Assembly (NCBI GenBank): GCA_003978765.1 | Contig: QNYO01000007.1 | Span: forward strand, 1 to 64,000 | Direction of reading: 5' to 3' | DNA: 64,000 nucleotides | Source of the DNA: Hydrogenimonas sp. | GTDB taxonomy: Bacteria; Campylobacterota; Campylobacteria; Campylobacterales; Hydrogenimonadaceae | Shown: positions 56,758-64,000 of the stretch, in pieces | How positions within the stretch are numbered: the stretch's first letter is position 1 | Layout: every line of letters starts with the position of its first letter | Notes under the pieces: model-generated | Told to the model about the DNA's origin: nothing | Database searches by the model: none | What the model saw: only the letters and a program-made list of their open reading frames with translations | Translations under genes and position numbers: made by a program

Positions 56758-58026
56758 ATGGTATTTATTGATGATATTCGAGCCGACGAGGTTATGGACA
56801 GCCGAGGTAATCCAACTGTACGAGCAACTGTACGTCTAAGTGATGGTACAAGTGCCAATGCTATTGTTCCAAGTGGTGCAAGTACAGGAAAGCGTGAAGC
56901 ACTTGAACTTCGTGATGGTGGCGATCGCTATATGGGTAAAGGGGTGTTAACAGCGTGTGAAAATGTTAACATTAAAATTGCTGATGAGTTGATTGGACTC
57001 AGCCCATTTAATCAGAGTGAAATCGATGCGATTATGAAAGAGATCGATGGCACTGAAAACTATGGAAACCTCGGTGCAAATGCCGTTCTTGGTGTCTCTA
57101 TGGCCGTTGCACGTGCTGCAGCCAATAGCTTGAAGATGCCTCTCTATCGCTACCTTGGCGGTGCCAATGCGATGGTCATGCCAACCCCAATGCTCAACAT
57201 TATTAACGGTGGAAGCCACGCGGATAACAGCGTCGATTTCCAAGAGTATATGATTATGCCAACAGGTTTTGAGGAGTTCTCTGAAGCATTGCGTGCAAGT
57301 GCGGAAGTCTATCATAACCTCAAAAAGATCCTCAATGAGATGGGTCACAGTACAGCACTCGGTGATGAGGGTGGTTTTGCACCAAATCTCAGCAGTAACG
57401 AAGAGCCGATTGAAGTGATTATGCAAGCGATCGAAAAAGCGGGCTATAAACCTGGTGAGCAGATCTCAATTGCCCTTGATGTTGCAAGTAGCGAATTGGT
57501 GACAGAAGATGGCTACCGACTTGAGAGTGAGTCTCGCACACTCAGCAGTGAAGAGATGGTTGAGTACTATGAGCAACTCATCGCTAAATATCCGATCGTC
57601 AGCATCGAAGATGGTTTGAGTGAAGATGACTGGGATGGCTGGAAAGTATTGACAGAGCGCCTTGGTGGCAAGATTCAACTTGTTGGTGATGACCTCTTTG
57701 TTACCAACGCTTCGATTCTTGCGGAAGGTATCAACAAAGGGATTGCCAACTCTATCCTTATCAAGCCAAACCAAATTGGCTCAGTCAGTGAAACAATGCA
57801 AACCGTTCGTCTTGCACAGCGCAATGGTTACACCTGTGTCATGAGTCACCGAAGTGGAGAGAGTGAAGATAGCTTTATTGCTGACTTTGCTGTTGCACTC
57901 AATACAGGTCAAATCAAAACAGGTTCAACAGCACGCAGTGAGCGTATTGCAAAATATAACCGCCTACTTGAGATTGAACGTGAACTTGGATACTTTGAGT
58001 ATCTTGGTCGCGAAATCTTTGGATAA
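56758..58026 (+). CDS. eno: Enolase
   Basis: Interconverts 2-phosphoglycerate and phosphoenolpyruvate. The 422 residues contain [20 protein letters not shown]-type [10 protein letters not shown], and the signature [15 protein letters not shown]. Metal acids are in [15 protein letters not shown] and GDDLF. It shares one base with the next gene (TAATG). Confidence 0.98.
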   Translation: MVFIDDIRADEVMDSRGNPTVRATVRLSDGTSANAIVPSGASTGKREALELRDGGDRYMGKGVLTACENVNIKIADELIGLSPFNQSEIDAIMKEIDGTENYGNLGANAVLGVSMAVARAAANSLKMPLYRYLGGANAMVMPTPMLNIINGGSHADNSVDFQEYMIMPTGFEEFSEALRASAEVYHNLKKILNEMGHSTALGDEGGFAPNLSSNEEPIEVIMQAIEKAGYKPGEQISIALDVASSELVTEDGYRLESESRTLSSEEMVEYYEQLIAKYPIVSIEDGLSEDDWDGWKVLTERLGGKIQLVGDDLFVTNASILAEGINKGIANSILIKPNQIGSVSETMQTVRLAQRNGYTCVMSHRSGESEDSFIADFAVALNTGQIKTGSTARSERIAKYNRLLEIERELGYFEYLGREIFG

Positions 58027-58295
58027 TGTCCGATTTTGAGGTTGAACCAACCAAAGAGCACAGATCATGGGTGCTCTTTGGGTTGCCTCTAAAACGTATT
58101 ATGATCATTATCACTGCAGTCATTGTACTGGGTATCTATGCGGGTATTCTACTTTTTGGCCCCAACTCTTTAACGGTTCTTTTAAGCCTTGAAGAGCAAA
58201 GAGCCACGTATGAGACCTATATAAAAATACTGAAAGCCAGAAATGCGGCTCTTCAGAAAGAGTATTTTGAATTGAAACAACTGGAGCCGGAATGA
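58026..58295 (+). CDS. FtsB/DivIC-like septum formation initiator
   Basis: An 89-residue bitopic protein: short cytoplasmic tail, one helix (about 24-46) and a periplasmic coiled coil (LEEQRATYETYIKILKARNAALQKEYFELKQLEPE). This is the FtsB/DivIC build, and its place directly after eno is typical for ftsB in many proteobacteria. It overlaps the AMIN gene by four bases. Confidence 0.85.
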   Translation: MSDFEVEPTKEHRSWVLFGLPLKRIMIIITAVIVLGIYAGILLFGPNSLTVLLSLEEQRATYETYIKILKARNAALQKEYFELKQLEPE

Positions 58296-58930
58296 TGAGA
58301 ACCTTACTGCTACTCTGTTTAAGCCTAATAGTCCTTTCTGCACGTGAAAACCCATTTCAACCAGTTATTGATCAGAATGTCCTACCTACGACATCCAACA
58401 TCACCAAAGCAGTCCCCTCTTTTCAAAAGATTCAAGTACGACTTCCTCATGATGCAAGAGTACTCAATTCGGTTGTCTTCTACTACCAGTCGATTGATGG
58501 ATCCATTAAAAATGAGCTGGTCACTGTTGATCGCGCAATCGATTGGCATAAACCTATTCTCATTACACAAGAGCATAAAAGCTTCACACTAAAAAATTCA
58601 CACCATACGAAAGTGCAGAAAGATCCAACACAATCGATCTACCACCCTCTTCCATTTATTGCCTTTGAGGTGCAACACAATCAACTCAAAATCGTCACGC
58701 AGAATAGAAAGATTCGCCACTTTCACCTCTCACACCCCTTTAAAGTTGTTGTCGATTTTGCTTACAATACAACATTTTTGACAAAACATATTCCATTGAA
58801 TCACCCCCCATTTCAAGCGATCGATATTGGCAACCATCAGGGCTATTACCGTGTCGTTATTACACTCGATGCCCCATACAAATATACCATCAAAAAAATG
58901 GATCATGGATACCTTCTTGACCTGCAATAA
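58292..58930 (+). CDS. Periplasmic AMIN-domain protein
   Basis: A 212-residue protein with a signal peptide (1-17) and a C-terminal AMIN domain (about 120-212: FIAFEVQHNQLKIVTQNRKI...HPFKVVVDFAYN...VITLDAPYKYTIKKMDHGYLLDL). AMIN domains bind septal peptidoglycan, usually as part of amidases or secretins. Here it stands alone after an FtsB-like gene, suggesting a cell-division role. Starts ATGATG within the end of the FtsB-like gene. Confidence 0.8.
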   Translation: MMRTLLLLCLSLIVLSARENPFQPVIDQNVLPTTSNITKAVPSFQKIQVRLPHDARVLNSVVFYYQSIDGSIKNELVTVDRAIDWHKPILITQEHKSFTLKNSHHTKVQKDPTQSIYHPLPFIAFEVQHNQLKIVTQNRKIRHFHLSHPFKVVVDFAYNTTFLTKHIPLNHPPFQAIDIGNHQGYYRVVITLDAPYKYTIKKMDHGYLLDLQ

Positions 58931-59438
58931 AAATATTCTTCTCATCGGTTTTATGGGATCAGGCAAAAGCACTGTGGGACGTATGCTTGCTCACAAGAGT
59001 GATCGCTACTTTCTTGATGTTGATACACTCATTGAAGCATCTGAAGGGCGTACTATCCCTACAATTTTCAAAGAGAATGGAGAAGCCTACTTTCGAGAGC
59101 TTGAGAAAAAGAGTGCCCAATGGATGGCAACATGCGTACGTGGGAGTGTCATTGCGACAGGTGGTGGTATGCCATTGGTCGTTAAAGAGCTGCACACCAT
59201 TGGTCATGTCATCTATCTCAAACTGCCATTTGAGAAAATCTTAGAGCGTATTACCCCTGAAGAGCGTGCAAAACGGCCTCTATTTCACGATCTTGCAAAA
59301 GCGAAACAACTCTTTGAGATGCGTGAAAAGATTTATGAAGCCGAAGCAGACATCACACTCAATGCTGATCGTAGTGTTGAAGAGATTGTTAATGAGACTC
59401 TTTTATGGCTTGATGAGACTCACGGGTCAACCACTTAA
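58905..59438 (+). CDS. aroK: Shikimate kinase
   Basis: Phosphorylates shikimate in aromatic amino-acid synthesis. The track opens at 58827, inside the AMIN gene; the ATG at 58905 is preferred since it gives MDTFLTCNKNILLIGFMGSGKSTVGRML (177 residues, family-sized). Also visible: DVDTLIEASEGRTIPTIF, ATGGGMPL and ITPEERAKRPLF (lid). It overlaps the AMIN gene by 26 bases and the convergent antiporter gene by 50. Confidence 0.94.
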   Translation: MDTFLTCNKNILLIGFMGSGKSTVGRMLAHKSDRYFLDVDTLIEASEGRTIPTIFKENGEAYFRELEKKSAQWMATCVRGSVIATGGGMPLVVKELHTIGHVIYLKLPFEKILERITPEERAKRPLFHDLAKAKQLFEMREKIYEAEADITLNADRSVEEIVNETLLWLDETHGSTT

Positions 59439-60561
59439 TAGCAACCATCGCAATAATAACCTCTAAAAGACTCGCTAATACAAAGGCTTCATAATTAAAC
59501 CGATCGATACTCTTTGCATGGTAGGCCAATGTAGCAACCGCAATCAAAAGTGTTAATGGCATTGCATGAGAAAGCCCGATAAGAAGAGCATTTTTAAAGC
59601 CACATCGAGGAATAAAAACAAAAGAGGCTAAGAGTCGTACGATAAGCATAATCCCTGCAATAATTGATGCCAAAAGAATAAATCCCTCTTTTTCAAACGC
59701 TTCCCAGGGCAGAGAGCTTCCAACATGGATAAAGAAGATTGGAATCAAAAAACCAAATCCAAAGCTTGAAAGCTTTCCTTCTAAATCCTCTTTATGGGAG
59801 AAGAAGGTGGCAATAAAGACCCCAGCAATAAATGCCCCAAAGGCGGTCTCTAACCCTAAGTAGATCATAATCGCAAGCATGATAAAGAGGGTCGCCATAC
59901 TCAGACGAATATCCTGCTCTTTGGTATCAAAATAGGGCATCATAAGATTGCGAATTTCAGGGTACCACCAAAAGAGTAGATGCAAAAGATAGTAAAGAAG
60001 TGCCAATGCACCGATAAAGAGCAGTAGCGTCGTAATCTTTGTGACAAACTCCAAACCGATACCATACTCAATCCCAGCACTTGCTAGTGTCAGGACGATA
60101 ATACTAATGAGTTCACCAAGAATACCAATCGTCAATGAGAGTTTAATCCATACACTCTCTTTACCAAACTCTTTAGAGAGTGCGGCAATCAATCCAACAG
60201 AGATGAGTGGGAAGATAATCATAAAGACAAAACTCATCCCAAGTTGATAGGCGATCAGTGTGGATAAAATATAGAGTGTTGCAAGATAGACCAATCCCGT
60301 CTTTAACATCTTAGGATCGGTTTTCATGAGCTTTTTAACATTGACTTCAAGACCTGCAACAAACATCAAGTAGAGAAAACCAAACTCTGCAACCAAATTA
60401 AAAAGCTCATTGTGACCATGACCAAAAAATCCAAGAGCTCCTGCTGTAGAGCCAAGCATAATTTCAACAGGAGCTGTTGGCAGTTTAATCACTTTGGCAA
60501 TAAATGGTGCCACCCAAATCAGAAGAGAGAGTGTGACAATGATGCTAACGTCACTGGTCAT
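59389..60561 (-). CDS. Monovalent cation:proton antiporter (CPA2/KefB-like membrane domain)
   Basis: A 390-residue protein with about twelve helices (VEIMLGSTAGALGFFGHGHNELFN, GLETAFGAFIAGVFIATFF). This is the Na/H exchanger fold of CPA2 without a regulatory RCK/TrkA-N domain, so it is shorter than KefB. Last gene of the topA-phosphoesterase-bioB run. Ion specificity unknown. Confidence 0.88.
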   Translation of the reverse strand: MTSDVSIIVTLSLLIWVAPFIAKVIKLPTAPVEIMLGSTAGALGFFGHGHNELFNLVAEFGFLYLMFVAGLEVNVKKLMKTDPKMLKTGLVYLATLYILSTLIAYQLGMSFVFMIIFPLISVGLIAALSKEFGKESVWIKLSLTIGILGELISIIVLTLASAGIEYGIGLEFVTKITTLLLFIGALALLYYLLHLLFWWYPEIRNLMMPYFDTKEQDIRLSMATLFIMLAIMIYLGLETAFGAFIAGVFIATFFSHKEDLEGKLSSFGFGFLIPIFFIHVGSSLPWEAFEKEGFILLASIIAGIMLIVRLLASFVFIPRCGFKNALLIGLSHAMPLTLLIAVATLAYHAKSIDRFNYEAFVLASLLEVIIAMVAIKWLTRESHQAIKESH

Positions 60562-61399
60562 GACAGCTGGTTGCTATCTCATAGCCATATTTTTCAAGCA
60601 TGGTATGGTCACGCATCGGATCTTTCCCTTGAGTGGTGAGATAGTTTCCAATCACAATCGCATTGGCACCTGCTTCAAAGATTTTATAATCCTCATCACC
60701 AAAGGTAATCTCTCGCCCACCTGCTATCATGATACGGCGTTTGCCAAGCATTTGGCGTGCCATACGAATCATCTCTAACGCCTCTTCAATTGGTAGTGTC
60801 TTACCTTCAAGTGGCAGTGCTTCATTGGGATGGTAGAAGTTGATCGGGACCGATTCAGGATCAAGAGTTTGCACCGCTTCAAGCATTGCAATACGATCCT
60901 CCATCGTCTCACCCAAACCAAAAATACCACCCGTACAGAGTTTCAACTCCGCTTTTTTGACATTTTCACAGGTCTCATAGCGTTCTCTCCAATCATGTGT
61001 CGTACAGATCTGTGGATAAAAACGCTCTGAAGTTTCCAGATTGTGGTTGTAACTATCAACCCCATGATCTTTTAAAATACGAAGCTGTTCGACACTTGCT
61101 GTTCCATTGCAAGCAATCAGATTGAGATCTTCAACCTCCTTTTTCACCGCTTCTGCCGCTTCACAGACAAAACGTAGGGTCTTATCATCAATCCCTTTAC
61201 CAGCGGTGACAAGACAAAAACCGATTGCCTGTCGTGCTTTGGCCTGTTTCGCCTCTTCCACAATCGTTTCGATCGGTTTATGGTAAAAGCGTTCAATCTT
61301 TGCACCATACTTGACGCTTTGGGTACAAAACTTACAATCCTCAAGACAGTGACCACTTGAAATATTGCTAATCGCACATAAAAATACTTTCTTAGACAT
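60551..61399 (-). CDS. bioB: Biotin synthase
   Basis: Radical SAM enzyme inserting sulfur into dethiobiotin. The 282 residues, the short form usual in Campylobacterota, hold the cluster motif CLEDCKFCTQS, the second-cluster cysteines (CNGT, the ICTTHDW / KLCTGGIFGLGE region) and YNHNLETSERFYPQI. It overlaps the genes on both sides by 8-11 bases. Its product serves accB. Confidence 0.95.
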   Translation of the reverse strand: MSKKVFLCAISNISSGHCLEDCKFCTQSVKYGAKIERFYHKPIETIVEEAKQAKARQAIGFCLVTAGKGIDDKTLRFVCEAAEAVKKEVEDLNLIACNGTASVEQLRILKDHGVDSYNHNLETSERFYPQICTTHDWRERYETCENVKKAELKLCTGGIFGLGETMEDRIAMLEAVQTLDPESVPINFYHPNEALPLEGKTLPIEEALEMIRMARQMLGKRRIMIAGGREITFGDEDYKIFEAGANAIVIGNYLTTQGKDPMRDHTMLEKYGYEIATSCHDQ

Positions 61400-61922
61400 C
61401 TCTTCTTACTCTTTCACATAATTTTTTATGATAGTTCCAAGTTACTTCTTTGATGCGCCTTTGACAGTGGGTAATCTCCCACACATCATCACGTACATCA
61501 AGAAGCACCACTTCACTAATCGGCTTATTTCGTGCACACACTTCACCAGGGTTGATAAAAATCTCCCCTGTTATGCGACACTCCAATGAAAACTTATGGG
61601 TATGACCAAAGATAATCAGATCGGCATCCGTACTCAAAAACCATGGATGGTGCATCAACTTGATACGCAGATCACCAATCGAAAAGTAGTGTGGTTCTCG
61701 AAAGAGGTGAAACTTCTCTGTCAGTGGTGCAAGTTTACGATCATTATTACCTAGCACCGCCACATACGGCACCTTCACCTCTTCAAAATAATAGAGTACC
61801 TCTTCTCTTACAATATCTCCAGCATGAATGAGATACTCTGCACCATTTTCTAAGAGCATATCGATCGCTCTTTTGGCACGCCCTACTTTCTTATGGGTAT
61901 CAGAGAGAATGCCGATCTTCAT
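61392..61922 (-). CDS. YfcE/MJ0936-type metallophosphoesterase
   Basis: A 176-residue calcineurin-like phosphoesterase with all metal motifs: GILSDTHKK, HAGDIV, VLGNND, MHHPWF and FGHTHKF. This subfamily hydrolyses phosphodiesters; physiological substrate unknown. It lies ten bases after topA. Confidence 0.92.
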   Translation of the reverse strand: MKIGILSDTHKKVGRAKRAIDMLLENGAEYLIHAGDIVREEVLYYFEEVKVPYVAVLGNNDRKLAPLTEKFHLFREPHYFSIGDLRIKLMHHPWFLSTDADLIIFGHTHKFSLECRITGEIFINPGEVCARNKPISEVVLLDVRDDVWEITHCQRRIKEVTWNYHKKLCERVRRDV

Positions 61923-61932
61923 CCATCATCCA

Positions 61933-64000
61933 TTAAGAGGAGCTACTATCCGCTGTGGCATCTTCACGATGTTTACACTTAAGACACTCATAGACATCTT
62001 TTCCTCTAAAGGTACGTCTTGCCATTGGATAGTCACACTCAGGACACTTCTTTTTTGTCACCTCAAACTTTGAAACAAAGGTACACTTAGGGTAGTTACT
62101 GCACCCAAAAAATTTACCACGCCGTGAATTACGCTCAAGCAGATCTCCCCCACACTCTGGACACTTTACATCAAGTGTTTTTGGTTTCTCAAGAGGTTTG
62201 GTATTTTTACACTTTGGATAGGCACTACACGCTAAGAAAGAGCCTCTGCGTCCACTCTTAATCACCATGGGTGCACCACACTTTTCACACACTTCATCGG
62301 TTGTTTGTGGTGTTGGCTTCTCTTCTCCCTCTTTATTGATCGCCTCAGTATAACGACATTTTGGATAGTTACTACATGCAATAAAGTCACCAAAGCGACC
62401 ACTTCGCAAGAGCAGTTCACTCCCACACTCTGGACACTCTCGTCCAATGGGTTCTGCTTTTTTGAGACTTTTAATCTCCTTTTTCCCTTTCTCTACCTTT
62501 TCAATGAAGGGGGTATAGAAGTCAAGCAGAAGTTTCTGCCAATCGATCTTCTTCTCAGCCACTTCATCGAGCTTCTCCTCCATCTCAGCCGTAAAGTTTG
62601 AATCCACAATTTCAGGGAAATGTTTCTCTAAAATCTCAATCACGGTAAAAGCAATCGGAGTAGGAATGAGCTGACGCTTCTCAATCTTGAGATACTCCCG
62701 TGATACAAGGAGTGAAATGGTTGGTGCATAGGTACTTGGACGACCAATACCAAGCGACTCTAACTTTTTAATCAAACTTGCTTCGGTATAGCGTGGTGGT
62801 GGTTCGGTAAAGTGTTGATTGGCTGTCAACTTCTCCAAAGGTACTTCTTCACCCTCTTTCAGTTCAGGAAGCAGTTTATCTTTCTCATCATACCCCATCA
62901 CACGGTAGAAACCATCAAAGATGAGTTTGCGCCCTGTCGCTTTGAAAACTCCATCATCACTCGCAAAGAGAATCGTTTGAGACTCTAAAATGGCATCTGC
63001 CATCTGGCTCGCTAAAAAGCGGTTATAGATCAACTTATAGAGCTTCAACTCATCAGGAGAGAGATATTGGGCAGCAATCTCTGGCGTGAAGTCAAGGCGT
63101 GTTGGACGAATCGCTTCATGCGCTTCTTGGGCACCTTTACTTTTAGAGGTGTAAATTTTTGGTTTCGATGGAAGATAGTTTTCTCCATATCGTTTCAAAA
63201 TAGTCTCACGTGCCGCATCACGCGCCTCTTGCGCAATATTGAGACTATCAGTACGCATATAGGTAATAACCCCCATCTGCCCTTTGTCTGTATTGACACC
63301 TTCATAGAGCTTTTGGGCAATCATCATCGTCTTTTTAGGAGAGAAGCTTAGACGACCCGAAGCACTCTGTTGAAGCGTTGATGTCATGAAAGGGGGTGGT
63401 GTCGAACTTTTACGCTGCTTCTTTTCGATACTTTTGACATGGAAAGTTTCACCTTTGAGGGTTGCCTCAATCTCACGTGCCTCTTTCTCATTGCCAATCG
63501 TCATCTTCTCGATCTTCTGCCCTTTATACTCTATCAAGCCCGCTTCAATCTCAGGTCGAAAAATTGCATCAATGCTCCAATATTCAACCGGTTGAAAGGC
63601 TTGGATCTCCCGTTCACGATCAACAGCAATCTTGAGTGCCGCTGACTGTACACGTCCAGCACTCAGCCCCTTTTGAATTTTAGATGCTAATAATGGTGAG
63701 AGTTTATACCCCACAATACGGTCAAGCAGACGGCGTGCCTGCTGAGCATTAACCTGATCCATATTGATTTTACGGGGGTTTTCTAACGCATGTTGAATAG
63801 CACTTTTGGTAATTTCATGAAAGACAATCCGTGGCAGAGTTTCAGGATCTTTACCAATCGCTTTGGCAATATGATAACCAATCGCCTCTCCCTCACGATC
63901 CTCATCGGTTGCGATATAGATTTGATCACTCTTTTTGGCCAACTCTTTAATCTGTTTCACAATTGCACTATGGTCTCTATCGACACGATATTGTGGCTCA
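61933..64000 (-). CDS. topA: DNA topoisomerase I, C-terminal part (start beyond the window)
   Basis: The frame runs past the track's start at 63960 to the right edge (preceding codons read DRDHSAIVKQIKEL), so the N-terminal Toprim start is missing. Present are ATDEDREGEAIGYHIAKAIG (Toprim acids), the active-site tyrosine region VITYMRTDSLNIA and SLGIGRPSTYAPTISLL. Four C-terminal zinc-ribbon modules follow (each C-x2-C...C-x(4-5)-C: RECPECGS, EVCEKCGA, VKCPECGG, KKCPECDY). The last ends in a serine tail. Relaxes negative supercoils. Confidence 0.97.
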   Translation of the reverse strand, partial: EPQYRVDRDHSAIVKQIKELAKKSDQIYIATDEDREGEAIGYHIAKAIGKDPETLPRIVFHEITKSAIQHALENPRKINMDQVNAQQARRLLDRIVGYKLSPLLASKIQKGLSAGRVQSAALKIAVDREREIQAFQPVEYWSIDAIFRPEIEAGLIEYKGQKIEKMTIGNEKEAREIEATLKGETFHVKSIEKKQRKSSTPPPFMTSTLQQSASGRLSFSPKKTMMIAQKLYEGVNTDKGQMGVITYMRTDSLNIAQEARDAARETILKRYGENYLPSKPKIYTSKSKGAQEAHEAIRPTRLDFTPEIAAQYLSPDELKLYKLIYNRFLASQMADAILESQTILFASDDGVFKATGRKLIFDGFYRVMGYDEKDKLLPELKEGEEVPLEKLTANQHFTEPPPRYTEASLIKKLESLGIGRPSTYAPTISLLVSREYLKIEKRQLIPTPIAFTVIEILEKHFPEIVDSNFTAEMEEKLDEVAEKKIDWQKLLLDFYTPFIEKVEKGKKEIKSLKKAEPIGRECPECGSELLLRSGRFGDFIACSNYPKCRYTEAINKEGEEKPTPQTTDEVCEKCGAPMVIKSGRRGSFLACSAYPKCKNTKPLEKPKTLDVKCPECGGDLLERNSRRGKFFGCSNYPKCTFVSKFEVTKKKCPECDYPMARRTFRGKDVYECLKCKHREDATADSSSS

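Noticed and set aside
58827-58904. Track start of aroK
   Set aside because: It would add 26 residues encoded within the AMIN gene; the ATG at 58905 gives a normal shikimate kinase N-terminus.

Overview
The window reads as a chromosomal segment of a Campylobacterota (epsilonproteobacterial) chemolithotroph or microaerobe, closest in style to Sulfurovum or Sulfurimonas. This is an inference from gene content: a ccoNOQP cbb3 oxidase operon with a DUF4006-like gene, futalosine-pathway menaquinone genes (mqnA, mqnD), DUF507, a CiaB-family protein, a YeeE/YedE sulfur transporter pair, a short-type BioB, many di-/mono-haem cytochromes and dense head-to-tail packing. No rRNA, tRNA, CRISPR array, insertion sequence or integrase was seen. 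No gene-free gap exceeds about 300 bases.

Layout. 1-3.7 kb (minus): cbb3 oxidase operon ccoN-O-Q-P, a DUF4006-like gene and the start of ccoG, behind a promoter region with a perfect FNR-type palindrome and 11-bp tandem repeats. 3.9-5.9 kb: a TonB-dependent receptor carrying the CxxxM and HxM copper ligands known from OprC, with a leader hairpin that would hide its ribosome-binding site. 6-15 kb (minus): carA, DUF507, motE, a fliJ-like gene, purA, hisZ, a class V aminotransferase, yceI, a CiaB-family protein with an HExxH motif, and rdgB. 15-19 kb (plus): YajR-like MFS transporter, a secreted hypothetical, minCDE. 19-21 kb (minus): molybdopterin genes moeA, moaE, moaD with a structured repeat between moaD and moaE. 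21-30 kb (plus): mqnA, dihaem peroxidase, a GGDEF-EAL protein, a large NAD-glutamate dehydrogenase and a CBS-GGDEF protein. 30-39 kb: maeB, gltX, a SurA-like chaperone, a DUF481-like outer-membrane protein, accBC, dcd, a cytochrome c and asnB.

39.2-42.1 kb is a clearly different AT-rich island of minus-strand genes: a membrane protein, a caspase-like protease, a Ser/Thr protein kinase and a decayed gene, driven by a textbook sigma70-type promoter. Inverted copies of an AACCTAAC-like octamer bracket the two gene pairs. It is the best candidate for a previously undescribed (defence or conflict) system.

42.3-64 kb returns to core genes: yeiH/lysR, mobA, leuC, an NFACT gene (rqcH-like), cdsA-dxr-hydrolase-tsaD, tpx, a YeeE/YedE pair, murB-fliQ-mqnD (mqnD lies first in the transcript), recA-eno-ftsB-like-AMIN-aroK, and topA-phosphoesterase-bioB-antiporter (minus). 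ccoG is cut by the left edge and topA by the right edge.

How the genes work together: the copper receptor next to cbb3 oxidase suggests copper supply for haem-copper oxidase assembly. MqnA and MqnD supply the menaquinone that feeds the chain. MoaD, MoaE, MoeA and MobA make molybdenum cofactor. The rest is housekeeping: nucleotide, fatty-acid, isoprenoid and peptidoglycan precursor synthesis, and division-site placement.
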